From Arsukibacterium sp. UBA5043 (GTDB lineage Bacteria > Pseudomonadota > Gammaproteobacteria > Enterobacterales > Alteromonadaceae), in NCBI GenBank assembly GCA_002415085.1, contig DIBV01000006.1, positions 440,684 through 504,683 on the forward strand: a stretch of 64,000 nt of DNA. The letters run 5' to 3'. Under the pieces are notes generated by a model. That model was not told the origin of the DNA and did not search any database. It saw only the letters and a program-made list of their open reading frames with translations. Every line of letters begins with the position of its first letter. The stretch's first letter is position 1. Positions 7,962-15,838 of the stretch are shown here, in pieces. The translations under genes were made by a program, and so were the position numbers.

Positions 7962-9545
7962 TCAGGCTACTTTAAACTGGCTGGCCAGTTGTTGTAGCTC
8001 AGTACCCAGCCGGCTTAAATCATTGCTCGCTGCTGCCGTTTCTTCACTGGCGGTGGCTGATTGTTCAGCAACATCGCGGATGCTAAAGATACTGCGGTTA
8101 ATCTCTTCTGCCACGGTACTTTGCTCCAGCGCTGCAGCGGCAATTTGCTGGTTCATCTGCTGAATACTGGTTACAGCCGTGTTAATGGCTTTAATCGCAT
8201 CGCCTGCATCATCAGCACTTTCCAGGGTACTATCAGCCAGGCCGGAGCTCTTATGCATATTGTTCACTGCTGCTTCAGCTTTCTGTTGCAAGGTGCTGAT
8301 CAGTTGTTCAATCTGACCGGTAGACTCCTGAGTACGAAACGCCAACGCTCTCACTTCTTCGGCAACCACTGAGAAACCACGACCGGCTTCACCGGCGCGG
8401 GCAGCTTCGATAGCAGCGTTAAGGGCCAGCAGATTAGTCTGGTCGGCGATGCTTTTAATAACATCGAGCACTGAACCAATATTATTGCTTTGTTCTTTAA
8501 GCTCGCCAAGCGAATTAGCAGATGTGGTTACTTCGTGGGCCAATGTTTTAATTTGCTTAATGGTTTTTTGCACCACCTGCTCACCAACATCAGCCTGAGC
8601 TGAGGATTCTGTGGCCGCAGCAGAAGCATCTTCAGCGCTTCTGGCCACTTCCTGCACCGTGGCCGCCATTTCATTCATGGCGGTGGCAACTTGCTCGGTT
8701 TCTTGTTTTTGCTGATTAACGCCATTGGCATTTTGCTCAGATATCGCCGCCATTTCTTCTGTGGCTGTTGCCAGTTGCGCAATGCCGGCAGTCAGGTTGT
8801 TGATTAGCGCCCGCAAACTAATACTCATTTTTTGCATTGCCTGCATTAGCTGGCCAGGTTCATCCTGACGATCGGTTGGTAAATCTTCTGTAATATCACC
8901 TGAGGCAATTTTATCTGCCACCCTGACCACATGTTGCAGCGGCGCCACCACCATTTGAGTAATAATTATCGCTGCCGTTATACCGATGATAATTGCAACT
9001 ATTGCGGCAATGATTATCATCCACTCCAACTGGTTGGTTTCCTGATCTAAAATTTGCAACTGATTGGCAACTGACCGGGTGCCGGCGTCGTCTGCTGCCA
9101 GGGCGGCAGTAACCATTTGTTGTTCTATAGCTTGTAGTTGCGCCTGATCGGTTTGCTCATTGACTCTGCCAAGCAGCGATAATTGTTGCTGATAGTTCTC
9201 AATATTTGACAGCATTTCACGCATTAAAGCGGCACTTTCTGCATTAGTAAATGAGTTCAGACTTTTTTCACCAAGCTGTTTGGCTTGAGTACTGAGTTCG
9301 ATTGCGCGCTGCAGGAACGATGGGTCTCGTTGAATAAAAAAGTTCTTATCCTGATGACGCGCTTCACTGACTAACAAGTTGGTTTCACTGACATTGGTCA
9401 CTATCTGAAAGCGACTGTTCATACTGCTCAAGGCGTTATAACTAAGCACTGAACTGATCAGTAAAATGAGCAGGACCAGGCCAAAACCCGTGAAAAGTTT
9501 GGCACGGACACTCAGGTTTTGGATTAAAGAAGATTTTTCAGACAT
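7962..9545 (-). CDS. Methyl-accepting chemotaxis protein
   Basis: A 527-residue chemoreceptor. A short cytoplasmic N-terminus is followed by a membrane helix (LFTGFGLVLLILLISSVLSY), a helical periplasmic sensor region of about 150 residues, a second membrane segment (WMIIIAAIVAIIIGITAAII), a HAMP region, then the long coiled-coil signalling domain with the highly conserved hairpin tip (ADQTNLLALNAAIEAARAGE) that binds CheA and CheW. The ATG at 9545 is used because the longer frame from 9608 runs through a strong hairpin and has no clear ribosome site. The ligand is unknown. No che genes are in the window, so it is an orphan receptor feeding a distant array. Confidence 0.95.
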   Translation of the reverse strand: MSEKSSLIQNLSVRAKLFTGFGLVLLILLISSVLSYNALSSMNSRFQIVTNVSETNLLVSEARHQDKNFFIQRDPSFLQRAIELSTQAKQLGEKSLNSFTNAESAALMREMLSNIENYQQQLSLLGRVNEQTDQAQLQAIEQQMVTAALAADDAGTRSVANQLQILDQETNQLEWMIIIAAIVAIIIGITAAIIITQMVVAPLQHVVRVADKIASGDITEDLPTDRQDEPGQLMQAMQKMSISLRALINNLTAGIAQLATATEEMAAISEQNANGVNQQKQETEQVATAMNEMAATVQEVARSAEDASAAATESSAQADVGEQVVQKTIKQIKTLAHEVTTSANSLGELKEQSNNIGSVLDVIKSIADQTNLLALNAAIEAARAGEAGRGFSVVAEEVRALAFRTQESTGQIEQLISTLQQKAEAAVNNMHKSSGLADSTLESADDAGDAIKAINTAVTSIQQMNQQIAAAALEQSTVAEEINRSIFSIRDVAEQSATASEETAAASNDLSRLGTELQQLASQFKVA

Positions 9546-9566
9546 AGTGGAACCTCGCGTAAAAGA

Positions 9567-9606
9567 GCCGCTAACGTATCTGGATAAAATGTAATATGTT
9601 AGCGGC
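9567..9606 (-). promoter_or_regulatory. Stem-loop in the chemoreceptor leader
   Basis: GCCGCTAAC and its exact complement GTTAGCGGC flank a 22-base A/T-rich loop, ending 22 bases before the chemoreceptor ATG. If transcribed, it forms a 9-bp stem just upstream of the ribosome site and could affect translation or mRNA stability. Confidence 0.45.
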
Positions 9607-9723
9607 AATTTTTGTTATTTCAGCGACAGCAAAGTCTTGCCTCTGAACTGAGTTAATCTCTTTAAAGCTTAAATGCAAATAGAGTGAATGCAAATTATTG
9701 ATGTTTGGGGACACTGATAATAT

Positions 9724-9747
9724 AAAGGCCAGCACCAGCTGACCTTT
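9724..9747 (-). terminator. Probable terminator after the YjfB-like gene
   Basis: On the minus strand AAAGGTCAGC-TGGT-GCTGGCCTTT forms a 10-bp stem with one mismatch, 23 bases after the stop. The following ATATT is only a weak T tract. Confidence 0.5.
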
Positions 9748-9770
9748 GATTAGAACAGCATAAAAACCAG

Positions 9771-9965
9771 CTAGACGCTGATATTAATATTTTGTCCTAT
9801 ATTACCTACCGGCGACGCCGCAGACGTTTGCTCAACGGTTTGCATAGCACTTTGCAGCAATATGTTCGCCATCTGTGCCTGCTGGTTTTGCTGTTTTTTC
9901 GCCATAACAGCGCCCAGTACTTCAAAGCTCTGTGCAGTTGCCAGAGCACCAACGGATTGACTCAT
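9771..9965 (-). CDS. YjfB-like putative motility protein
   Basis: A 64-residue protein of the YjfB-like motility family by length and pattern: an N-terminal stretch of small residues (VGALATAQSFEVLGAVMAKK), a central Gln-rich helix and the ending GNIGQNINISV, which matches the family's C-terminal G-x-NIN/S pattern. The family's molecular role is unknown; its members occur in flagellated bacteria. A perfect AGGAGG precedes the ATG. A near-consensus sigma-28 (FliA) promoter lies directly upstream, which independently ties the gene to the flagellar/chemotaxis regulon. It has its own probable terminator, and so is likely monocistronic. Confidence 0.8.
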   Translation of the reverse strand: MSQSVGALATAQSFEVLGAVMAKKQQNQQAQMANILLQSAMQTVEQTSAASPVGNIGQNINISV

Positions 9966-9995
9966 AGTACCTCCTATTTACAATACGTCAGCATG

Positions 9996-10022
9996 TTATC
10001 GGCCGTACTTTGCCAAACTTGA
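9996..10022 (-). promoter_or_regulatory. Sigma-28 (FliA) promoter for the YjfB-like gene
   Basis: On the minus strand TCAAGTTT, 11 bases, GCCGATAA. The E. coli FliA consensus is TAAAGTTT-N11-GCCGATAA, so 15 of 16 positions and the spacing agree. The -10 element ends 31 bases upstream of the ATG, leaving room for the AGGAGG ribosome site. Confidence 0.88.
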
Positions 10023-10068
10023 GGTATTTTTGGCGCTTTATATTCTATTCGGTATTCTTTTCAGTTTA

Positions 10069-10098
10069 GAAAAATGCCGCCCAAACTGTGGGCGGCAT
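10069..10098 (-). terminator. Intrinsic terminator after the DUF2726 gene
   Basis: On the minus strand a ten-base stem with the core GCCGCCCA / TGGGCGGC and a five-base loop is followed by a run of T, about 38 bases after the stop codon. Confidence 0.88.
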
Positions 10099-10135
10099 TG
10101 CAACGTAGCGCAAACTGAAGTATTGCAGCCAGGCG

Positions 10136-10786
10136 TTACGACGCCTGAATGAGTCCGGTTTGCTGTGCTTTAATCTGGGAGTGCGATAACACCGGGGTTA
10201 GGGCGGTGCCGGCAGGTTGTGCTGGTTTGTAAGAGCGCACCGGTCGGGTCGGGCCTTTTTTTACCAGTCCTTTATACATGGGTTCGGCTTTTACTGCTGG
10301 CTTACCTAAGCGCTGGGCTAATGCCTGTTGTAAATCGGTCGAGGTGTAACCGGCTTTAATTTTAATGCGTAAATAAGGTACGCCGGCAGCTTCTAATGCG
10401 CCGCTGACAAACCAATCCGGCGCGGCTTTATGGCCATCTTTGTTGCTATTATTTACTAAGTCCAGCACGGCGATTACCCGCAGGTCATCAGTTGAGCAAA
10501 GCACAAAATCCAGATATTTAGCGTTAAGCTTTACCAAAGTACTGCGCCGGGCTTTTTCATTGGCATTGCCTTTTACCTCAATGAGATCGGCAAGTTTAAT
10601 CCGGTTTAAAATTTTATACTCACCCTCAACCGCTTTTTCCAGTAAGTTCTGAAAGGAGCGCTCAACCGGGCTAAACAGACTGCTGCGTTTCTGAACCTGA
10701 AAAGGGTTGCTGTTATCAATAAAGCGACTGGCTACCATAGCTACCAGCACCACCAGTGCTACCAGCAACAACATAATAATTTCCAT
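10136..10786 (-). CDS. DUF2726 domain protein with N-terminal membrane anchor
   Basis: A 216-residue protein. Residues 3-19 form one membrane helix (IIMLLLVALVVLVAMVA). Residues about 40-165 are a DUF2726 domain (SPVERSFQNLLEKAV, LDFVLCSTDDLRVIAVLDL, GVPYLRIK), which resembles the restriction-endonuclease-like fold found in several nuclease-related families. The C-terminal 50 residues are basic and Pro/Ala rich. GTG at 10792 overlaps the ribosome site; the ATG at 10786 lies 5 bases after GGAGG and is the real start. Function is unknown. Whether the domain is catalytically active cannot be decided here. Confidence 0.85.
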   Translation of the reverse strand: MEIIMLLLVALVVLVAMVASRFIDNSNPFQVQKRSSLFSPVERSFQNLLEKAVEGEYKILNRIKLADLIEVKGNANEKARRSTLVKLNAKYLDFVLCSTDDLRVIAVLDLVNNSNKDGHKAAPDWFVSGALEAAGVPYLRIKIKAGYTSTDLQQALAQRLGKPAVKAEPMYKGLVKKGPTRPVRSYKPAQPAGTALTPVLSHSQIKAQQTGLIQAS

Positions 10787-10892
10787 GTTCACCTCCGACG
10801 ATAAATTGACATACCCAGTAATAATAAAGATTTAAAGCACAAGTCGTGCCATCAATGCCAATTGCTGAGCTTTATTACTATTGTTTTAAGTG

Positions 10893-10903
10893 ATGCTAAG
10901 CAT
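10893..10903. promoter_or_regulatory. Candidate operator upstream of aceB
   Basis: ATGCTAAGCAT is a perfect palindrome (5-1-5) 80 bases before the aceB start. It matches ATGATGAGCAT upstream of aceA at 9 of 11 positions. A LysR-type regulator lies between the two genes, so a shared binding site is plausible but unproven. Confidence 0.4.
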
Positions 10904-10982
10904 TTTAGCCATTAATGGCATTTATAGTTGGAAAGGGCTTATAGTTAAGCTACTAACAGTAACGACAATACAGAGGCTGGAT

Positions 10983-12587
10983 ATGGCTGATACATCTAAC
11001 CGGGCCGGTTTAACAATAACGGGCCAGCTAAACAGCGATTATGACCAAATTTTAACGGCAGAAGCCTGTGCTTTTGTCACTGAGCTGGTGCGGCAGTTCC
11101 GGCCACGTTTAACTGAATTACTGGCCGACAGAATAAGCCGCCAGCAACAATTTGATAATGGTGCCTTACCTGATTTTCTGCCGCAAACCGCGACTATCCG
11201 CGGCTCTGACTGGCAGATAGCGCCGATCCCGGCTGATTTACAGGATAGAAGAGTAGAAATAACCGGCCCGGTTGAGCGCAAAATGATTATTAATGCCTTA
11301 AACGCCGATGTAAAAGTGTTTATGGCCGATTTTGAAGACTCGCAGGCACCGAGTTGGGCCGGGGTAATAGAAGGCCAGATTAACCTGCGCGATGCTAACT
11401 TAGGGTCCATCAGCTATACCGACCCACAAAGCGGTAAGCATTATGCGCTAAAAGATAATCCGGCGCTGTTAATTGCCCGGGTGCGCGGCCTGCATTTATG
11501 GGAAAAGCATTTACTGGTAGACGGTGCTCAGGTGCCGGGCTCGCTGGTCGATTTTGCCCTGTATTTTTATCATAACTGGCAAACCCGGCTGAAAAATGGC
11601 TCTGGTGTCTACTATTATCTGCCAAAACTGCAAAGCTACACGGAAGCCAAGTGGTGGGATGATGTGTTCAGCTTTACCGAGCAAAAATTTAAGGTCGCAA
11701 CCGGTACTATTCGCGCCACGGTGCTGATTGAAACGCTGCCTGCGGTATTTGAAATGGATGAAATTCTGTATAGCTTAAAAGATCATATTGTGGCGCTGAA
11801 CTGCGGCCGTTGGGATTATATTTTCAGCTATATCAAGACATTAAATAACCACGCTGACCGGGTGCTGCCAGACAGGCAGGTGGTTACGATGACCAAGCCG
11901 TTTTTAAACGCTTACTCGCGGTTACTGATTAAAACCTGCCATAAACGCGGCGCGCTGGCAATGGGTGGTATGGCGGCTTTTATTCCGGCTAAAGATGCCA
12001 GCGAAAACGAAAAAATTCTGGCGCGGGTCACCGCCGATAAAGAGCTGGAAGCCAGTAACGGCCACGACGGCACCTGGGTGGCACATCCGGGCCTGGCAGC
12101 TACCGCCAATGGCGTATTTGCTAAATATTTAACCGGTGGTAAGGTTAATCAGCTGGATGTCAGCCGCGAGCAGGATGCTGAGATCACTGCCGAGCAGTTG
12201 TTAGCGCCTTGCGAGGGTGAGCGCACTGAAGAGGGTATGCGCACTAACATCCGGGTGGCGCTGCAATATATTGCCGCCTGGATCAGCGGTAAAGGTTGTG
12301 TGCCGATATACGGCTTAATGGAAGATGCGGCCACGGCAGAGATTTCACGCACCTCAATCTGGCAGTGGATTAAGCATGGAAAAAGTTTAAGCAACGGTAA
12401 GTTAATTACCAAGGCCCTGTTTGCCGACTTTTTAGAGGAAGAGGCAAAAGTAGTGTTGCAGGAAGTAGGAAGCGAGACCTGGCAAAGTCAAAACTTTGAC
12501 CGGGCCAAGCAATTGCTGCTGGACATTACCACAGCTGATGAACTGGTAGAGTTTTTAACACTGCCAGCTTACCAGCTGCTTGATTAA
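10983..12587 (+). CDS. aceB: Malate synthase A
   Basis: A 534-residue cytosolic enzyme condensing glyoxylate and acetyl-CoA to malate, the second step of the glyoxylate shunt. Length matches E. coli AceB (533). Family blocks are intact: FMADFEDSQAPSW, NCGRWDYIFSYIKT, MGGMAAFIPAKD and LMEDAATAEISRTSIWQW, the last carrying the catalytic aspartate. The ATG at 10983 is used (MADTSNRAG) with GAGG upstream. The longer frame from 10890 would begin inside the candidate operator and adds 31 residues unlike the family. The aceA gene lies 1.4 kb downstream on the same strand, separated by a terminator and a convergent regulator gene, so the two are transcribed separately. Confidence 0.98.
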   Translation: MADTSNRAGLTITGQLNSDYDQILTAEACAFVTELVRQFRPRLTELLADRISRQQQFDNGALPDFLPQTATIRGSDWQIAPIPADLQDRRVEITGPVERKMIINALNADVKVFMADFEDSQAPSWAGVIEGQINLRDANLGSISYTDPQSGKHYALKDNPALLIARVRGLHLWEKHLLVDGAQVPGSLVDFALYFYHNWQTRLKNGSGVYYYLPKLQSYTEAKWWDDVFSFTEQKFKVATGTIRATVLIETLPAVFEMDEILYSLKDHIVALNCGRWDYIFSYIKTLNNHADRVLPDRQVVTMTKPFLNAYSRLLIKTCHKRGALAMGGMAAFIPAKDASENEKILARVTADKELEASNGHDGTWVAHPGLAATANGVFAKYLTGGKVNQLDVSREQDAEITAEQLLAPCEGERTEEGMRTNIRVALQYIAAWISGKGCVPIYGLMEDAATAEISRTSIWQWIKHGKSLSNGKLITKALFADFLEEEAKVVLQEVGSETWQSQNFDRAKQLLLDITTADELVEFLTLPAYQLLD

Positions 12588-12604
12588 CCTGAGTAAACCC
12601 AACC

Positions 12605-12637
12605 AAAGGCGCTGCCATTGCTGACAGCGCCTTTTTT
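12605..12637 (+). terminator. Intrinsic terminator after aceB
   Basis: AGGCGCTG, ten-base loop, CAGCGCCT, then six T, 20 bases after the aceB stop. Three A precede the stem, so weak action on the opposite strand is possible. Confidence 0.92.
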
Positions 12638-12695
12638 GTTTTCGTTAAACCGATACTTGAAAGAGAACGGCTGGAACCCCGTTTTGGTCGACACA

Positions 12696-12846
12696 GAGTG
12701 TCTGAGTGAGTGCGTAAGCGCGAGCGAGTTGCTGTGGCGAGCCAAGGCGGGTGTTGCAGTTGTTCTCCCGACATGCCGGATACAACGCTCTTCCTCACTC
12801 GCCGGGGCAACTCGCCCGTTGCCTTGCGGCAGGGGCTCAGACACTC
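12696..12846. repeat. Structured non-coding element with 11-bp terminal inverted repeats
   Basis: GAGTGTCTGAG at 12696-12706 and its exact complement CTCAGACACTC at 12836-12846 enclose 129 bases. Inside, shorter pairs (CGAGTTGC / GCAACTCG) could also fold. The element fills most of the 250 bases between the aceB terminator and the end of the LysR gene. Both strands contain small open frames, but none has a ribosome site. Part of the right half recurs at 49142-49180, so this looks like a member of a dispersed repeat family. Confidence 0.5.
12774..12812 (+). repeat. Dispersed repeat, copy 1
   Basis: A 39-base segment agrees with 49142-49180 at 34 positions in the same orientation. Shared core TACAACRCTCTTSCTCACTC. 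It lies inside the inverted-repeat element described at 12696-12846. Confidence 0.65.
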
Positions 12847-12891
12847 CCCGGCTCCTTCAAAAGAGGTTCTATCCTCTATTGGCTAAATGAG

Positions 12892-13830
12892 CTAATTTAA
12901 CTCATCTGCCGTTTCAACAATCAGCCGTCTGAACCAGATATGGCTGGCGTCCTGGTGTAATAGCGGGCTCCAGATCATTTTTAGCTCTATCGACGGAATG
13001 GCAAAAGGCGGGTCCATAATGGCCATGGTTGGGTCATTTTCATATAATTTGGCGGCGCGGCTGGGCAGGGTGGCAATTAAATCGATACCCACCGCCAGGT
13101 GCATCGCCACATGGTAGTTTCGGGTAAATACCGAGATATTGCGCTGCTTGCCCAGCTTGGCTAAGGCCTCATCTACCCAGCCAAGCTTTTGCACATCTTT
13201 TGGATCCATACCGACGCCGACACCAAAACCGGTTTTACTAACCCAGATATGTTGGGCTTTTAAATAACTGTCCAGATTAAAGCGCTTAACTATAGGATCG
13301 CTGGCGTTAATAAGGCAGGAAAAGCTGTCGCGCCATACGGTTTTCTGGTGAAACGACTGCGGCAGTTGATCAAAGCGGTTAATCGCCATATCCACTTTGC
13401 CGTTTTCGACATCATGAAAGGTGACGTCTGACGGCGTCATAATATCCAGGCTGGTCAACGGTGCCTGTACGCGCATCTTCTTCAATAATGCCGGTATCAG
13501 CGTCGAAGCAGCGTAATCGCTGGCCATAATCCGGAATACCCGTTGGCTGTGCAGTGGCTCAAAGTCCTTATTTGGTTGCAGCGTTTCTTCTAAGGTAAGC
13601 AGCACCCCCCGCACCACCGGTGCCAGTTCGCGGGCGCGCTCGGTTGGCACCATGCCATCTGAAGTGCGAACCAGAATAGGATCATTTAATAAATCGCGCA
13701 GCCGTTTTAAGCCGTTGCTCATCGCCGGCTGGGTAATATTTAACTGATTGGCAGCCCGGGTCACGTTCTTTTCGCGCAATAACACATCCAGATAAACCAG
13801 CAGGTTTAAATCCATCTTATTAATATTCAT
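12892..13830 (-). CDS. LysR family regulator, probable controller of aceB/aceA
   Basis: A 312-residue transcription factor. Residues about 6-65 form the winged helix-turn-helix (DLNLLVYLDVLLREKNVTRA, then NITQPAMSNGLKRLR), and the rest is a LysR substrate-binding domain whose effector is not predictable. It lies between aceB and aceA and is transcribed divergently from aceA with 193 bases between the starts, the classic arrangement for a LysR regulator and its target. A palindromic site in that gap matches one upstream of aceB. In E. coli the shunt is controlled by IclR, which I do not see here. The ATG at 13830 is preferred over TTG at 13836. Target assignment is inference from position. Confidence 0.92.
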   Translation of the reverse strand: MNINKMDLNLLVYLDVLLREKNVTRAANQLNITQPAMSNGLKRLRDLLNDPILVRTSDGMVPTERARELAPVVRGVLLTLEETLQPNKDFEPLHSQRVFRIMASDYAASTLIPALLKKMRVQAPLTSLDIMTPSDVTFHDVENGKVDMAINRFDQLPQSFHQKTVWRDSFSCLINASDPIVKRFNLDSYLKAQHIWVSKTGFGVGVGMDPKDVQKLGWVDEALAKLGKQRNISVFTRNYHVAMHLAVGIDLIATLPSRAAKLYENDPTMAIMDPPFAIPSIELKMIWSPLLHQDASHIWFRRLIVETADELN

Positions 13831-13924
13831 CTGCAAAATACCTTGGGCTTTATTTATAACTGAGTTGAATCATAGCATTGGCCAAGCTGTCGCCGTCAAG
13901 CGCAAATTGGTATTCACTGAAAAA

Positions 13925-13938
13925 ATGATGAGCATCAT
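13925..13938. promoter_or_regulatory. Candidate LysR operator in the aceA-lysR gap
   Basis: ATGATG-AG-CATCAT, a 6-2-6 interrupted palindrome, centred about 92 bases before the aceA start and a similar distance from the divergent LysR start. The first 11 bases resemble the palindrome upstream of aceB. Confidence 0.45.
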
Positions 13939-13956
13939 AAAAATCAGCTAGATGAA

Positions 13957-13990
13957 TTGTTGTTTTGTTCTCTATAGTGAATAACAACAA
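13957..13990 (+). promoter_or_regulatory. Inverted repeat around the likely aceA -10 region
   Basis: TTGTTGTT at 13957-13964 and AACAACAA at 13983-13990 flank 18 bases that contain TATAGT (13973-13978), a fair -10 hexamer. It could be a second operator or a leader stem. No convincing -35 is seen, fitting an activator-dependent promoter. Confidence 0.35.
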
Positions 13991-14023
13991 CCCGCACAAC
14001 AGTTTTAGCAAGAGGAAACGGCC

Positions 14024-15610
14024 ATGACAGCTTATCAAGATGATATCAAACACTTCGACAACGTATGCAAAGAGGCCGGTTCTGCCTGGAATGCGATCAG
14101 CCCGGAATATGCTGCACGGATGAAACTGCAAAACCGCTTTAAAACCGGGCTGGACATCGCCCAGTACACCGCCGACATTATGCGCGCTGACATGGAAGCT
14201 TACGACGGTGATACCAGTCAGTACACCCAGTCATTAGGCTGCTGGCATGGTTTTATTGGCCAGCAGAAACTGATCGCCATCAAGAAACATTTCGGTACCA
14301 CCAAGAAAAAGTACCTGTATTTGTCGGGTTGGATGATTGCCGCGCTGCGCTCTGAGTTCGGGCCATTGCCGGATCAGTCGATGCATGAGAAAACCTCAGT
14401 ACCGGCCTTAATCGAAGAGCTGTACACCTTTTTACGCCAGGCCGACGCCCGCGAGCTGGGTGGCTTATTCCGCCAGTTAGATGACGCGACCGACGCAGCG
14501 AAAAAAGCCGATATTCAGGCAAAAATTGATAACTTTGAAACCCATGTGGTGCCGATTATTGCCGACATTGACGCTGGTTTTGGTAACGCAGAGGCGACCT
14601 ACTTACTGGCTAAAAAAATGATTGAAGCCGGTGCCTGCGCTATTCAGATTGAAAACCAGGTATCAGATGAAAAACAATGCGGCCACCAGGATGGCAAGGT
14701 TACCGTGCCGCACGCTGATTTTCTGGCAAAAATTAACGCCGTACGTTACGCCTTTTTAGAGTTAGGTATCGATAACGGTATTATTGTCGCCCGTACCGAC
14801 TCGCTGGGTGCCGGTTTAACCAAGCAAATTGCCGTTACCAATGAGCCGGGCGATTTAGGTGACTTATATAACAGCTTCCTGGATGGTGATGTGATTAGCG
14901 GTGCTGACGATATTGCTAATGGCGATGTGGTCGTCAAAGCCAATGGCAAACTGTTAAAGCCAAAACGACTGGCCAGTGGTTTATTCCAGTTTAAACAGGG
15001 CAGCGGTATTGACCGGGTAGTGCTGGATTGTATTACCTCACTGCAAAATGGTGCCGATTTACTGTGGATTGAAACCGAAAAGCCGCATGTTGGCCAGATC
15101 GCTGAGATGGTAAACCGTATTCGTGAAGTGGTGCCTAATGCCAAGCTGGTTTATAACAACAGCCCGTCGTTTAACTGGACCTTAAATTTCCGTCAGCAGG
15201 TATTTGATGCCTGGCAGGCAGCCGGCAAAGATGTGACTGCTTATCAGCGTGCTCAGCTGATGAGCGCCGAGTATGACAGCACTGAACTGGCGCAGGAGGC
15301 GGATGAGCGTATTCGTACCTTCCAGGCTGACGCGGCGCGCGATGCCGGTATTTTCCACCACTTAATTACCCTGCCAACCTACCATACTGCGGCGTTGTCG
15401 ACCGACAATCTGGCCAAAGAGTACTTTGGGGAGGCCGGTATGCTGGGCTACGTTGCCGGGGTGCAGCGTAAGGAGATCCGCGAGGGTATTGCCTGTGTCA
15501 AACACCAGAATATGTCAGGCTCTGATATCGGTGATGATCATAAAGAGTATTTCTCGGGTGAAGCTGCGTTAAAAGCCGGTGGTAAAGATAACACCATGAA
15601 TCAGTTTTAA
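14024..15610 (+). CDS. aceA: Isocitrate lyase (long-form subgroup)
   Basis: A 528-residue enzyme that cleaves isocitrate to glyoxylate and succinate, the first step of the glyoxylate shunt. It is about 95 residues longer than E. coli AceA (434) and belongs to the long-form subgroup known from Pseudomonas aeruginosa. The catalytic cysteine, about residue 219, sits in DEKQCGHQDGK, the subgroup's version of KKCGH. Other conserved blocks are PIIADIDAGFGNAEATY (metal-binding Asp residues), IQIENQ and VARTDSLGAG. AGAGG lies before the ATG. Two tandem terminators follow. Together with aceB it allows growth on acetate or fatty acids; AceK, encoded at 31.5-33.3 kb, would direct isocitrate into it. Confidence 0.98.
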   Translation: MTAYQDDIKHFDNVCKEAGSAWNAISPEYAARMKLQNRFKTGLDIAQYTADIMRADMEAYDGDTSQYTQSLGCWHGFIGQQKLIAIKKHFGTTKKKYLYLSGWMIAALRSEFGPLPDQSMHEKTSVPALIEELYTFLRQADARELGGLFRQLDDATDAAKKADIQAKIDNFETHVVPIIADIDAGFGNAEATYLLAKKMIEAGACAIQIENQVSDEKQCGHQDGKVTVPHADFLAKINAVRYAFLELGIDNGIIVARTDSLGAGLTKQIAVTNEPGDLGDLYNSFLDGDVISGADDIANGDVVVKANGKLLKPKRLASGLFQFKQGSGIDRVVLDCITSLQNGADLLWIETEKPHVGQIAEMVNRIREVVPNAKLVYNNSPSFNWTLNFRQQVFDAWQAAGKDVTAYQRAQLMSAEYDSTELAQEADERIRTFQADAARDAGIFHHLITLPTYHTAALSTDNLAKEYFGEAGMLGYVAGVQRKEIREGIACVKHQNMSGSDIGDDHKEYFSGEAALKAGGKDNTMNQF

Positions 15611-15655
15611 GCGGCTGGCTGGTTAAATTGTTTCGCTACGTGGTCAGTTGACCCC

Positions 15656-15680
15656 AGGCAGCCGTAAGGCTGCCTTTTTT
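15656..15680 (+). terminator. First of two tandem terminators after aceA
   Basis: AGGCAGCC-GTAA-GGCTGCCT followed by a T run, 46 bases after the aceA stop. Confidence 0.92.
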
Positions 15681-15683
15681 GTA

Positions 15684-15712
15684 ACAGCCTTAGCCGCAAG
15701 GCTGTCTTTTTT
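15684..15712 (+). terminator. Second tandem terminator after aceA
   Basis: ACAGCCTT, six bases, AAGGCTGT, then CTTTTTT. It starts within a few bases of the first terminator. Similar sequence in the two stems suggests local duplication. Confidence 0.88.
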
Positions 15713-15838
15713 ATTGGTCGTTTTGCGGCGGTCTGCTACCTTGCTGCGATCATTCGCTCAGCAGCGCTAAACTAATTTGTTCTGGCATGCTATGTTGTTC
15801 AGCAAAATCAGGATGATAACTGGCAAAATAGTATAACC

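Noticed and set aside
12642-12890. Small proteins encoded in the element after aceB
   Set aside because: Open frames on both strands have no ribosome sites and overlap an inverted-repeat structure.
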